Source of the DNA: Dactylorhiza incarnata
Taxonomy: Eukaryota > Streptophyta > Magnoliopsida > Asparagales > Orchidaceae
Assembly (NCBI GenBank): GCA_033032865.1
Contig: JAWHQI010000075.1
Coordinates: forward strand, 186,001-250,000
Reading direction: 5' to 3'
Length of the DNA stretch: 64,000 nucleotides
The position numbers were made by a program, and so were the translations under genes. Numbering within the stretch: position 1 is the first letter of the stretch; every line of letters begins with the position of its first letter. Positions 55,805 to 64,000 of this stretch are shown here, piece after piece. The notes under the pieces are model-generated. The model was not told the DNA's origin and ran no database searches. It saw nothing but the letters and a program-made list of their open reading frames with translations.

Positions 55805-57264
55805 TGATGCGCGTTCGGCAAGTGCACCGATCGCTGTCAAGTAATAAATTTGGGAATAGCTTCCCCGAATGTCGATCTATTGAGGAATGCAAGTTCTGGT
55901 GAACGAAATGTGTGGTGAGTCGATTGTTATACGAGCGAATAAAATAAAACAGGGGCGTTGTGATTGGTGTCCTAAGCTATTGCGGAAATGAGAGAAATGC
56001 ATGTCGAAAAGCACCGCTTCGCAAGGTGTGGGTAAGTGTAGCGGCCGCGATGCCTCACTTCGGTAAGCGGGTGGAATTGCCATAGAGCGAGGTTTTGTGA
56101 GGGTCGTATTCACCTCTTCGCCAACATCACCACTAGCTATTGCTAGATGGCTTCACACACAAACAACTTAGAATATCACAACAACAAGGAAAGCTATTCT
56201 CACCACCACAACATCATTGCACATGAACAACAAGCAAGGATCTATAACATTATTCTAATGAGCGTTCATTACAACAACACAAAGAGAAAGCAAAAGCATC
56301 AAAGTTTAGAAAGGACCAAAAACAGGATGTCACCGCGTCTTGGGTTCTCGGCCGAAATGAGAGGTTGTCGGGCTCGGCCCTCAGATGGTGTGCGGACTCA
56401 AAGGAGGCTATCACCGCTCCAACGATCTACAACACTTCTATGGCCTCCACGATGAAGAATACTTGAACTAGTGGCGGCGAATACTTGCAAATGCTCTCGG
56501 ATGGAAGAATGGTGAAGGAGATCGCCGGAAATGGTCTCCTCTATTCTCCTCCGGTTGAAGGGACAAAAATGGCGGGATTCCTGGCTTTTCCCGTGAGGGG
56601 AATGGGGGGCCTCCGTTGACTGCAGCTTTTCCTGCTTTAAATACTAAATAGGTAGAGTTTTGGTCATGCACGGGCGAACGCACGATCATGCGCTGCCCGT
56701 GTGTTATTTAATGATAAAAACAGATTTGAAGACAAAGCTGCGCCGCCCGTGCGATTTACTCACGCACGGGCTAACCCGCCCGTGCGTAAAACGCACGTGT
56801 AAATTCAGAAAGGCTAAAACTAGAAGAAACAGGCAACCGTGCGTTTACTCACGCACGGGCGAATCCGCCCGTCCATAAAAATGCACGACTAAACTCATAT
56901 TGCCCATATTTTTCCCAAATGAGAATGCATGACCGCAATCATCCATGCGTCAAGGAAATGCACGACCGTGCGTTGTACACAATCATGAATTCTGGGGGAA
57001 AACTGGATGATCCGACCGCCTGCACACAAGACAAAATAGCTGAGAAAACACCTCCAGCACCAAATAAACACAGAAAAAGGATTGTGGAGCACCACGTGCT
57101 TACCCCCCCAATAACAAGGAGCGCAAATGCACACCGAAATGGGCCTAAGAGTGCACCTAGCAAGGAATAACAAATATGATCGAAAACATGCCTAAAGTGT
57201 AGTGCATCGACTAGAAATACGGCCCAGATGAGTCCATAAATGTGTATATAAATGGGACTCATCA
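55805..57264 (-). repeat. Element D 5' LTR
   Basis: 1,460 bp, TGATGCGCG to GGACTCATCA. ACGCACGGGCGAA-type cluster 56666-56975; TATA-like TATTTAAAG (minus) near 56636-56644. Confidence 0.92.
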
Positions 57265-57269
57265 ATGCC
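57265..57269. repeat. Target-site duplication ATGCC, right copy (element D)
   Basis: Matches 51288-51292. Confidence 0.93.
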
Positions 57270-58293
57270 TTGCTAGTAGACGAGTAACCAAGAAATATTC
57301 CTTCATCGCATTTTTCATCAAATTTAGCTAATGCATCTTTGGTATTTAAGATAAAACATTTACATCCAAAAACATGAAAGTACGATACATTAGGTTTCTT
57401 TTGGTAATATAATTCATATGGAGTTAATTTCAAAATAGGGCGAAGCATGATACGATTTATAACATAACAAGATGTATTTACTGCTTCAACCCAAAAGGAT
57501 CTAGGCAACCCATACTCGGATAACATAGTGCGTGCGAGTTCCTGAAGGGTTCTATTTTTCCTCTCTACCACACCATATTGTTGGGGGGTGCGTGGAGCAA
57601 AAAATTCATGCTTGATACCTAGATTATTACAGAAAGTGGTGAAAGTATCATTTTCAAATTCCCCTCCATGATCCGACCTTTTGCACTTTATTTTTAAGTC
57701 TAATTCAGTTTGAATGCGATTACAAAGTTTTGAAAATTCAGAAAATGCATTGGATTTGGAGGTGAGAAATAAAGTCCATGTGAATCTAGAGAAATCATCA
57801 ATCAATACAAAAGTGTACTTTTTCCTGCAAGACTACAAGTGCTAATTGGTCCAAAGAGGTCCATGTGAATTAGATGCAAAGGTATTGTGGTGGATATTTC
57901 ACTTTTACTTTTAAATGATGTGTTTGAAAATTTTCCTTTTTGGCAAGGCGAGCATAAAGAAGATAGATTTCCAATTAGTATTGGCAACCCTCTAATAATT
58001 TTATTTTTTGACAATTTTAAAATCAACTTAGTGCTAGAGTGACCAAGTCGCCTATGCCACAATTCAAGTTCTTCATTTTTTGAAATAATACATTTAAGTG
58101 ATGCACGTGATAGATCATGAAAAGTAATTAAATAGACATTATGAACTCTTGGTGCAGTGAGTACAATATTATTAGACTTAGGATCAATAATTTTGCACAG
58201 ATTTGAAGAAGACTCAAATAACACATTCAGACCTCTATCGCATAGTTGACTAATAAAAATTAAGTTGTGTTTTAAACCTTCTACAAATAACAC
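57270..58293 (-). pseudogene. Element F GAG-pre-integrase and integrase (main part)
   Basis: Frame 58293-57802 holds the zinc-binding region (WHRRLGHSS, then CSPCQKGK) and the first catalytic Asp in MDLFGP. A single-base frameshift in an A run near 57815 shifts to the frame from 57805. That frame has IDDFSRFTW, the second Asp in SDHGGEFEN and the Glu in GVVERKNRTLQ. It ends at GYSSTSKA, where element D interrupts it; the integrase tail resumes left of D at 51287. All three catalytic acids are present, but the frameshift breaks the protein. Confidence 0.88.
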
Positions 58294-58299
58294 ATTTTT

Positions 58300-58500
58300 A
58301 AAAGAGAAAGATTCATTACCCGCTGTACCGGTGCCTAATATTCTTCCTTTCCATTGTCACCAAACGTCACGGTTCCTACTTTTTTCTTAGAGAGGCTAAG
58401 GAACTTTGCTTTATCGCCCGTCACGTGCTTGGAGAAACCCGAGTCCAAGTAGCACATGTTTCCTTTGTCCTTAGCCTGCCAACTTACCTAAGAAGAAAAT
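58300..58500 (-). pseudogene. Element F protease
   Basis: A Copia protease segment on the minus strand with YLDSGFSKHVTG near 58425-58460; the common DSGCS is DSGFS. The following FLSL and VTFGDN-like pieces lead into the GAG-pre-integrase frame. Frames are broken at both edges. Confidence 0.75.
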
Positions 58501-58579
58501 GTTAGTGAAGATCCGGATACGCATGAGGTTCCTCCCATAACATAGGTGGAGACCTTAGGTACCCAGATTTGTTTTATAG

Positions 58580-59386
58580 TGTGCTTTCCCTTCTTCCTAC
58601 AAGAGTCCGTGGTGTGCCCAAACAATAAGCAATTGGCACAAGGAACAAAAGGGGTTCAGACCTTTTTCTATGACTGTTGTTGACTCTTGCTGGTATACAC
58701 AGAGGTGGAGGGAGTAAAAGAAATATTTTTAGAAAACAATTTTTGATTCTTGGAATCAGAGCTAACGCCAGCGTTGGTAGTCAACGCTGGGCGGTAGGTT
58801 TCGGAGACAAATCCTAGCCCAGACTTAGCAGACCCATGGCACTGGTTGCCCAAAATCATGTCCAGTGATTTTTGGCCAACCCCAAATTTGTTTATTGCCA
58901 TATTAAGATCATTTATTCGGGCTTTTAAGGTGAAGTTTTCACTTGCTAGATTTCCACATCTCTTTGCAAAATTTTTCTTTTCATTTTCAATTTGAGAAAG
59001 TGATATGCTCAACCTTATTTCTAGGTCTCCCTTTTCTTTCATGAGTGATTCGATATTGTTGAGAGCCTTAGAAAGAACGTTTTCAAGTTCCTTTGCTTTT
59101 GTCAAATGATTTTCATTCTTTTGGCAAGACATTATTTCTTTATTTAATTTTTGATTTTGTTTCAAGAGTATTTTATTTTCTGTTTTAAGAAGCTCAAAAT
59201 CTTTTAAATTTTTACCAAACGATTTGCATGTATTTAAATATTCAACATACAGATCATCATAAGTTGAAGGGATTACCTCAGTGTCGCTTTGGACACTGCA
59301 CTCGTCATCAGTTGGTTCTTGGTTCCTCCCCTTGAGACACAAATTTGCCTCATCATCCTTGCTTGGACTTAAATCGTTTGAGCAAC
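58580..59386 (-). pseudogene. Element F Gag C-terminal half with coiled coil and zinc knuckle
   Basis: Frame 59342-58668 (224 codons) is an almost uninterrupted coiled-coil-like helix (NKILLKQNQKLNKEI and similar) followed by a serine/threonine-rich tail. After a frame change comes a CCHC knuckle, CANCLLFGHTTDSC, near 58605-58646. The frame is open upstream to 59386, where element E interrupts it; it resumes at 63971-64000 (an acidic/serine stretch). The N-terminal Gag core lies outside the window. Confidence 0.75.
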
Positions 59387-59391
59387 CAGAT
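59387..59391. repeat. Target-site duplication CAGAT, left copy (element E)
   Basis: Matches 63966-63970 on the other side of E. Confidence 0.93.
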
Positions 59392-60910
59392 TGAAAGGAG
59401 AGTTTTAGTTCTTATTCTTATTATTAAAACTCTTGTTTAACTTTGTTTTAAAATAAATGATATATATAAATATATATCTGAGTTTGATGTATGAGTAATT
59501 AAAACAAACAGTGAGAGTGCATAAATAAAACACAGCACAAATAATGAAATAAAACAAAGCACACATCTAGACGACACAAGATATATAGTATTTCCACTCA
59601 ACTGGGTACATCTACTCTTCTACCCACTGGTAAGAATCCACTGGGAGAGTTGATCAGGTGCCCTCACACCAAGGTGTTTTTGATCAGGTGTCCACACACC
59701 AATGGAGGTTTGATCAGGTGCCCAATTCACCTATAAGCTTTTGACCAGGTGCTTATAAACCAACTAGATTTTTTGTTCAGGTGTCTTGCCACCAACAGGT
59801 AAACTTTTGAAGGGAGTTTTAACCCTGGAAAAGATTAATTGTTCTTCTCTTTGTGCTGAGAAGACTCTTGATGAAGATCCTGATTGGTAGTTGAGTTGGA
59901 TCTTGATGATGATGTTGAAGAGCTCCCCCTATCTGATATAATTTTTGACAGTTTGTGGAGGCCTCTTCTCTTCTCTTGATAATATATTTGATCTGATCTT
60001 CTTTTTTCTCCTCTGTTTCTCTTCTTCTTCCTTTTCCTGTACAACAAGTGTTAATGTATTCTGTCTATCTATGTTAGATCTGTACAGCAATATATATTTT
60101 GTATGTATATATGTTAAGAGAGAACAGTTGTATATATTCTGATATATATTTTGCTGTCGTGTATAGCTGTTTGAATCCTTGCCGACCAAAGAGGAAGGGA
60201 GTAAATTCTCTTTCATTTCCCAGATCCTTGAGTAGATAACTTGCTGTCTTTGACTTGCTGCAACGACTATATTAATTAATGCTTTTGCCAAACGGCTACA
60301 ACATTAAATGCTTGCATGCTGTAAGGTCAGATCAACAATATATATAGAAATATGTAAATATTACTTTAATAAAGTCTGACAGCATAATATAGTCGAGCTG
60401 AGCTCCGCTTTCGTCGAGCTCAAACATTTGATTCGTCGACCTCATTCTTAATATTACTGTTTCTGAATATCTGTTGGATTTTGTCGACCGCCATTCGTCA
60501 TTCATCGACCTCTGTTCCACGTTCGTCGACCGCAGCTTTCCTTGCTATAATCTGTCGAGCGCTGCTGTAATAAGATCTGTTCGCCGATCGCCGTTCGACG
60601 AATGTCGAGCGTCGTTCGACGAATGTCGAACGCAGCTAACTATATGAAATATTTTATTTCTCTTATATTATTTTATATTAATTTCTCTTATAATATTTTC
60701 TTATATTATTTTGCCTATTATTATTATATATATTTCTTAGTATATTATTATTATTTATATATATATTATTCTTTTCTGCCTATTAATATATTTCTTTTTC
60801 AGCCTTCTTTGTTAATGAGATATTTAATCTAAGTTATACAATCTGAGTTATGATATAAACATAGATACTAAAGGTGGATCCTAACTCAAATCAAAACTAA
60901 GGTTCCAACA
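59392..60910 (-). repeat. Element E 3' LTR
   Basis: 1,519 bp, TGAAAGGAGAG to GGTTCCAACA on the plus strand. Motif cluster with GTCGAGC/GTTCGACGAATGTCGAAC (60390-60640) and a five-unit hairpin repeat at about 59640-59800. It lacks a roughly 27-bp segment present in the 5' LTR near 63413-63440. Confidence 0.93.
59640..59800 (-). repeat. GGTG/CACC hairpin repeat in LTR E
   Basis: Five degenerate units of about 30-38 bp. On the minus strand each reads GGTG, short loop, CACC, then TGATCAA or a variant. The second copy is at about 62640-62790 in the other LTR. Confidence 0.75.
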
Positions 60911-60979
60911 ATCTCCCCCTATTTGAGTTGGGATCCCAATCCAAATTAACTAGGTTCTAACAATCTCCCCCTATTTGGT
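60911..60979 (-). other. Element E polypurine tract, duplicated
   Basis: Minus strand CAAATAGGGGGAGAT adjoins the LTR at 60911-60925. A second copy of tract plus LTR terminus lies about 52 bp further in (AGGTTCTAACAATCTCCCCC at about 60951-60970). Confidence 0.85.
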
Positions 60980-61347
60980 TTAGGATTCCTAAGCATAAAA
61001 AGTTTTGATCTGCTTAAGGGTTAGAGATTATTTTTAAATTTCTTTTATAACTAAGCAATTTCTAATTTCCTAGATCTGATTTTAAATAGGAATTCAAATG
61101 AAATGAATTGCTAGCTGTTAACAGATTCTAAGAATTTTAAAATCATAAATACAAAGTCTGATAGCTTCTTTCTATAGAATCCCCTTAATCAGAAGAGACT
61201 CACACTGAGAGCTCTGATCATTTTTGATCTATGCTACTACAGTAGAATGCTCAACATGATTTTAGGAAAAAAAAGATCTGTAAGAAGATGAAGTCTATCT
61301 GACTTGTTTTTAAGAAAGAAAATTCAAAGAAACTTAAAAACTGCTGT

Positions 61348-61824
61348 TTAATTTAATTTAAGTAAAAATATTAAAAGATTAATAATTTGCCTTATAGATA
61401 AATATTTTGGCCTTTTTATTTCATTAAAGTATAACTTTGAAAGTTTATTTTTATTTTGTTGAACATAAGAAATTTCTTTTTCTTTAAAAGTTTGTTTAAA
61501 GTTATCAGCTTTAAATATCTTATTTTTTAAACAGATAGTTTGTTCTACAGAAATTTTGAAAGGTGTTAAATTAATTATTTTTGTTAACTCTTCTCTAATG
61601 TTATTTTCAGAATTATAATTTCCAGATGTTATTAAATTTGTACATAATGAACTAAAAACAGATTTAGAATCAGATTTTATTAAATCTGGGCATGATGAAG
61701 TGAAAATAGATTTATCATCAGAGGTAGAAATAAAATGTAAAGATACCTCTACTACCTTTCCTTCATCAAATTTTGCATCAAATTCATATTCTGATATGTA
61801 ATCTGAACAATATATAGCCAACAC
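61348..61824 (-). pseudogene. Element E gag remnant, downstream part
   Basis: 158-codon minus frame, lysine- and serine-rich, with a helical LKNKIFKADNF segment resembling the coiled-coil part of Copia Gag. No knuckle or protease follows before the purine tract. It is in a different frame from 61868-62224, so Gag is broken or only a fragment is made. 60980-61347 is non-coding. Confidence 0.5.
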
Positions 61825-61867
61825 ACAAAAACTTTGGCTTTTTGTTCTTCCTTGTTTTCTTCTTCAG

Positions 61868-62224
61868 TTAGAGTAACTGATGGTTCTGCATCAAAATGAT
61901 GTTAGTGGAAGAGGAAAAAGATGGTTCATTTACCATCCTTGAGAGGGAGTTCCAAATGCTCCTTGCTGAAGTGCAATCATTAACTCTTTGATAAATGTCA
62001 TTTGACATTGATTGAGTTAATATCTCTATGGCCTTTGCATCAGCACTGATCAACTTTTCCTGATCATTAGATGAAGAAGTTGAAGATGTAGTTCCTGTCA
62101 AAACAGATTTATATATATCTTCATCTATGACATTCATAAATAATTTAAATCTAATTTGCCATAAATCAAAACTATCCAAATTACATAAAGGTGGATCTGA
62201 AATTAAAAAATCTGCCAGTGCCAT
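61868..62224 (-). pseudogene. Element E Copia gag N-terminus
   Basis: 118-codon frame starting at 62224, about 90 bp inside the inner PBS copy. The start has the plant Copia Gag pattern CNLDSFDLWQIRFKLFM (residues 14-30) and a DCTSARSIWNSL block (about 82-93), as in many UBN2-type Gag domains. It ends by frame loss at 61868. Confidence 0.75.
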
Positions 62225-62312
62225 TTGGAAAAACTCTTTTTAAAAGCAAATAAGAACTAAAGTGATCTTTGTGATTTTAGGTGTCAGCCTGTGTGCAAAA
62301 TCAACCTCCCTC

Positions 62313-62387
62313 TGATACCAATTGAAAGGAATAATTGATATCCTCTGATGAGGGTGATTGATAAAATCAACTTACTTTGATACCAAT
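62313..62387 (-). other. Element E primer-binding site, duplicated
   Basis: At the true LTR border (62379-62387) the minus strand reads TTGGTATCAAAG. A second copy 65 bp inside (about 62310-62329) reads CCTTTCAATTGGTATCAGAG, which includes a copy of the LTR terminus and matches the canonical Copia PBS better. Confidence 0.85.
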
Positions 62388-63965
62388 TGAAAGGAGAGTT
62401 TTAGTTCTTATTCTTATTATTAAAACTCTTGTTTAACTTTGTTTTAAAATAAATGATATATATAAATATATATATGAGTTTGCTGTATGAGTAATTAAAA
62501 CAAACAGTGAGAGTGCATAAATAAAACACAGCACAAATAATGAAATAAAATAAAGCACACATCCAGACGACACAAGATATATAGTAGTTCCCCTCAACTG
62601 GGTACATCTACTCTTCTACCCACTGGTAGGAATCCACTAGGAGAGTTGATCAGGTGCCCTCACACCAAGGTGTTTTTGATCAGGTGCCCACACACCTATG
62701 GAGGTTTGATCTGGTGCCCAATTCACCTATAACTTTTGACCAGCTGCTTATAAACCAACTAGATTTTTTGTTCAGGTGTCTTGCCACCAACAGGTAAACT
62801 TTTGAAGGGAGTTTTAACCCTGTACAAGATGGGAAAGGTGAAAGGGAAAAGATTAATTGTTCTTCTCTTTGTGCTGAGAAGACTCTTGATGAAGATCCTG
62901 ATTGGTAGTTGAGTTGGATCTTGATGATGATGTTGAAGAGCTCCCCCTGTCTGATAAAATTGTTGACAGTTTGTGGAGGCCTCTTCTCTTCTCTTGATAA
63001 TATATTTGATCTGATCTTCTTTTTGCTCCTCTATTTCTCTTCTTCTTCTTTTTCTTATACAACAAGTGTTAATGTATTCTGTCTATCTATGTTAGATTTG
63101 TACAGCAATATATATTATGTATGTATATATGTTAAGAGAGAACAGCTGAATATATTCTGATATATATTCTGCTGTCGTGTATAGCTGTTAGAATCCTTGT
63201 CGACCAAAGAGGAAGGGAGTAAAGTCTCTTTCATTTCCCAGATCCTTGAGCAGATAACTTGCCGTCTTTGACTTGCTGCAACGGCTATATTAATTAATGC
63301 TTTTGCCAAACGGCTACATCATTAAATGCTTGCATGCTGTAAGGTCAGATCAACAATATATATATAGAGAAATATATAAATATTACTTTAATAAAGTCTG
63401 ACAGCATAATATAATAAGAATTGAAATTATGCATAAATTTCGTCGAGCTGAGCTCCTCTTTCGTCGAGCTCAAACATTTGATTCGTCGACCTCATTATTA
63501 ATATTACTGTTTCTGAATATCTGTTGGATTTCGTCGACCCCCGTTCGTCATTCGTCGACCTCTGTTCCATGTTCGTCGACCGCAGCTTTCCTTGCTATAA
63601 TCTGTTGAGCACTGCTGTAATAAGATCTGTTCGCCGATCACCGTTCGACGAATGCCGATCGTCGTTCGACGAATGTCGAACGCAGCTAACTATATGAAAT
63701 ATTTTATTTCTCTTATATTATTTTATATTAATTTCTCTTATAATATTTTCTCTTATATTATTTTGCCTATTATTATATATATATATATTTCTTAGTATAT
63801 TATTATTATTTATATATATATTATTCTTTTCTGCCTATTAATATATTTCTTTTTCAGCCTTCTTTCTTAATGAGATATTTAATCTAAGTTATACAATCTG
63901 AGTTATGATATAAACATAGATACTAAAGGTGGATCCTAACTCAAATCAAAACTTAGGTTCCAACA
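62388..63965 (-). repeat. Element E 5' LTR
   Basis: 1,578 bp, homologous to 59392-60910. Motif cluster 63439-63690 followed on the minus strand by TCTATATATATATTG (TATA-like) at 63354-63368. Confidence 0.93.
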
Positions 63966-63970
63966 CAGAT
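63966..63970. repeat. Target-site duplication CAGAT, right copy (element E)
   Basis: Matches 59387-59391. Element F gag sequence resumes at 63971. Confidence 0.93.
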
Positions 63971-64000
63971 GAAGAATCATCCCATGTTGCACCTTCAAGA

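Larger units (their letters stand above)
51293..57264 (-). mobile_element. Element D: Athila-related element encoding only a double-zinc-knuckle protein
   Basis: 5,972 bp with LTRs of 1,466 and 1,460 bp, TSD ATGCC, a tRNA-Asp primer site with two mismatches, a purine tract and a single 404-codon ORF. No Gag core, protease, RT or integrase is visible. LTR ends are clearly related to element B (both begin TGATGCGCG.TCGGCAAGTGCACC). The LTRs differ at many sites, so D is older than A and B. Confidence 0.9.
59392..63965 (-). mobile_element. Element E: short gag-remnant Copia derivative
   Basis: 4,574 bp with LTRs of 1,519 and 1,578 bp, TSD CAGAT, only 1,477 bp of internal DNA, an initiator-tRNA primer site and purine tract. 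The interior encodes gag pieces only. It must have moved with enzymes from another element. The junctions of both LTRs with the interior are duplicated. Confidence 0.92.
45789..64000 (-). mobile_element. Element F: SIRE-like Copia element (5' end outside window)
   Basis: On the minus strand: gag C-terminus (from the window end, interrupted by E), zinc knuckle, protease, integrase (split by D), RT, RNase H, a 2.5-kb non-coding tail and the 3' LTR (46970-45789). Frameshifts and stops are present in protease-to-RT. The LTR start TGTTGGAAC and tract AAAAGGGGGAGAT are the kind seen in SIRE/Maximus elements. It sits inside the 3' LTR of C2 and hosts D and E. Confidence 0.85.

Noticed and set aside
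57000..57264. C-terminal extension of the F integrase frame into LTR D
   Set aside because: The frame reads on into inserted DNA by chance; the true integrase tail resumes at 51287 across the D insertion.

Overview
The window is repeat DNA from a flowering-plant nuclear genome. I found no host gene, rRNA, tRNA gene or CRISPR array. Almost every base belongs to nested LTR retrotransposons. The evidence is paired LTRs with 5-bp target-site duplications (TSDs), primer sites complementary to plant tRNA-Asp (Ty3 elements) or initiator tRNA-Met (Copia elements), polypurine tracts, and Gag/protease/integrase/RT/RNase H motifs. The setting is typical of pericentromeric or other gene-poor plant chromatin. 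I cannot name the species. Element names A to H and T1/T2 are mine.

Left part (1-21811). Element A (114-10796, minus) is a complete, apparently very young Athila/Calypso-like Ty3 element. It has an uninterrupted 1,761-codon gag-pol, 1,731-bp LTRs in which I saw no differences, and TSD TGGAC. It split a small array of about 50-bp repeats. From 10802 to 15051 lies a long non-coding stretch ending like a Tekay/Del-type LTR (T1), followed by a Ty3 LTR-like promoter segment (15052-15956). Then come a truncated minus-strand Copia element (G, 15957-16354 plus LTR 16354-18060), a Copia gag-protease fragment (H, about 18690-19166) cut by an LTR-like sequence (T2, from 19167), and a roughly 0.95-kb palindrome of two head-to-head Copia LTRs (20549-21811).

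Middle part (21812-45788). Two decayed minus-strand Copia elements of one family, C1a (21812-28039) and C1b (28040-30484), carry a large extra ORF between pol and the 3' LTR. A related plus-strand Copia element, C2 (30485-45788 and beyond), keeps gag and the extra ORF but has lost almost all of pol. A gag-protease-only Ty3 element, B (32313-39572, TSD GTTAC), is nested in its gag. C2's 3' LTR is broken by element F.

Right part (45789-64000). F is a SIRE-like Copia element on the minus strand whose 5' end lies outside the window. Nested in it are D (51293-57264, TSD ATGCC), an Athila-related element whose only ORF is a double zinc-knuckle protein, and E (59392-63965, TSD CAGAT), a short Copia derivative with only gag remnants.

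Three structures recur and are not explained by standard annotation. (1) Copia LTRs carry, about 200-270 bp from their PBS-proximal end, tandem short hairpin units. In C1 and C2 the stems change sequence but keep pairing and share a CTGAGTT linker. (2) Each LTR family has its own GC-rich quasi-palindrome, repeated just upstream of the TATA box. (3) In C1a and C2 the same family-specific motif plus a TATA box also sits about 100 bp upstream of the extra ORF, which looks like an internal promoter for it.
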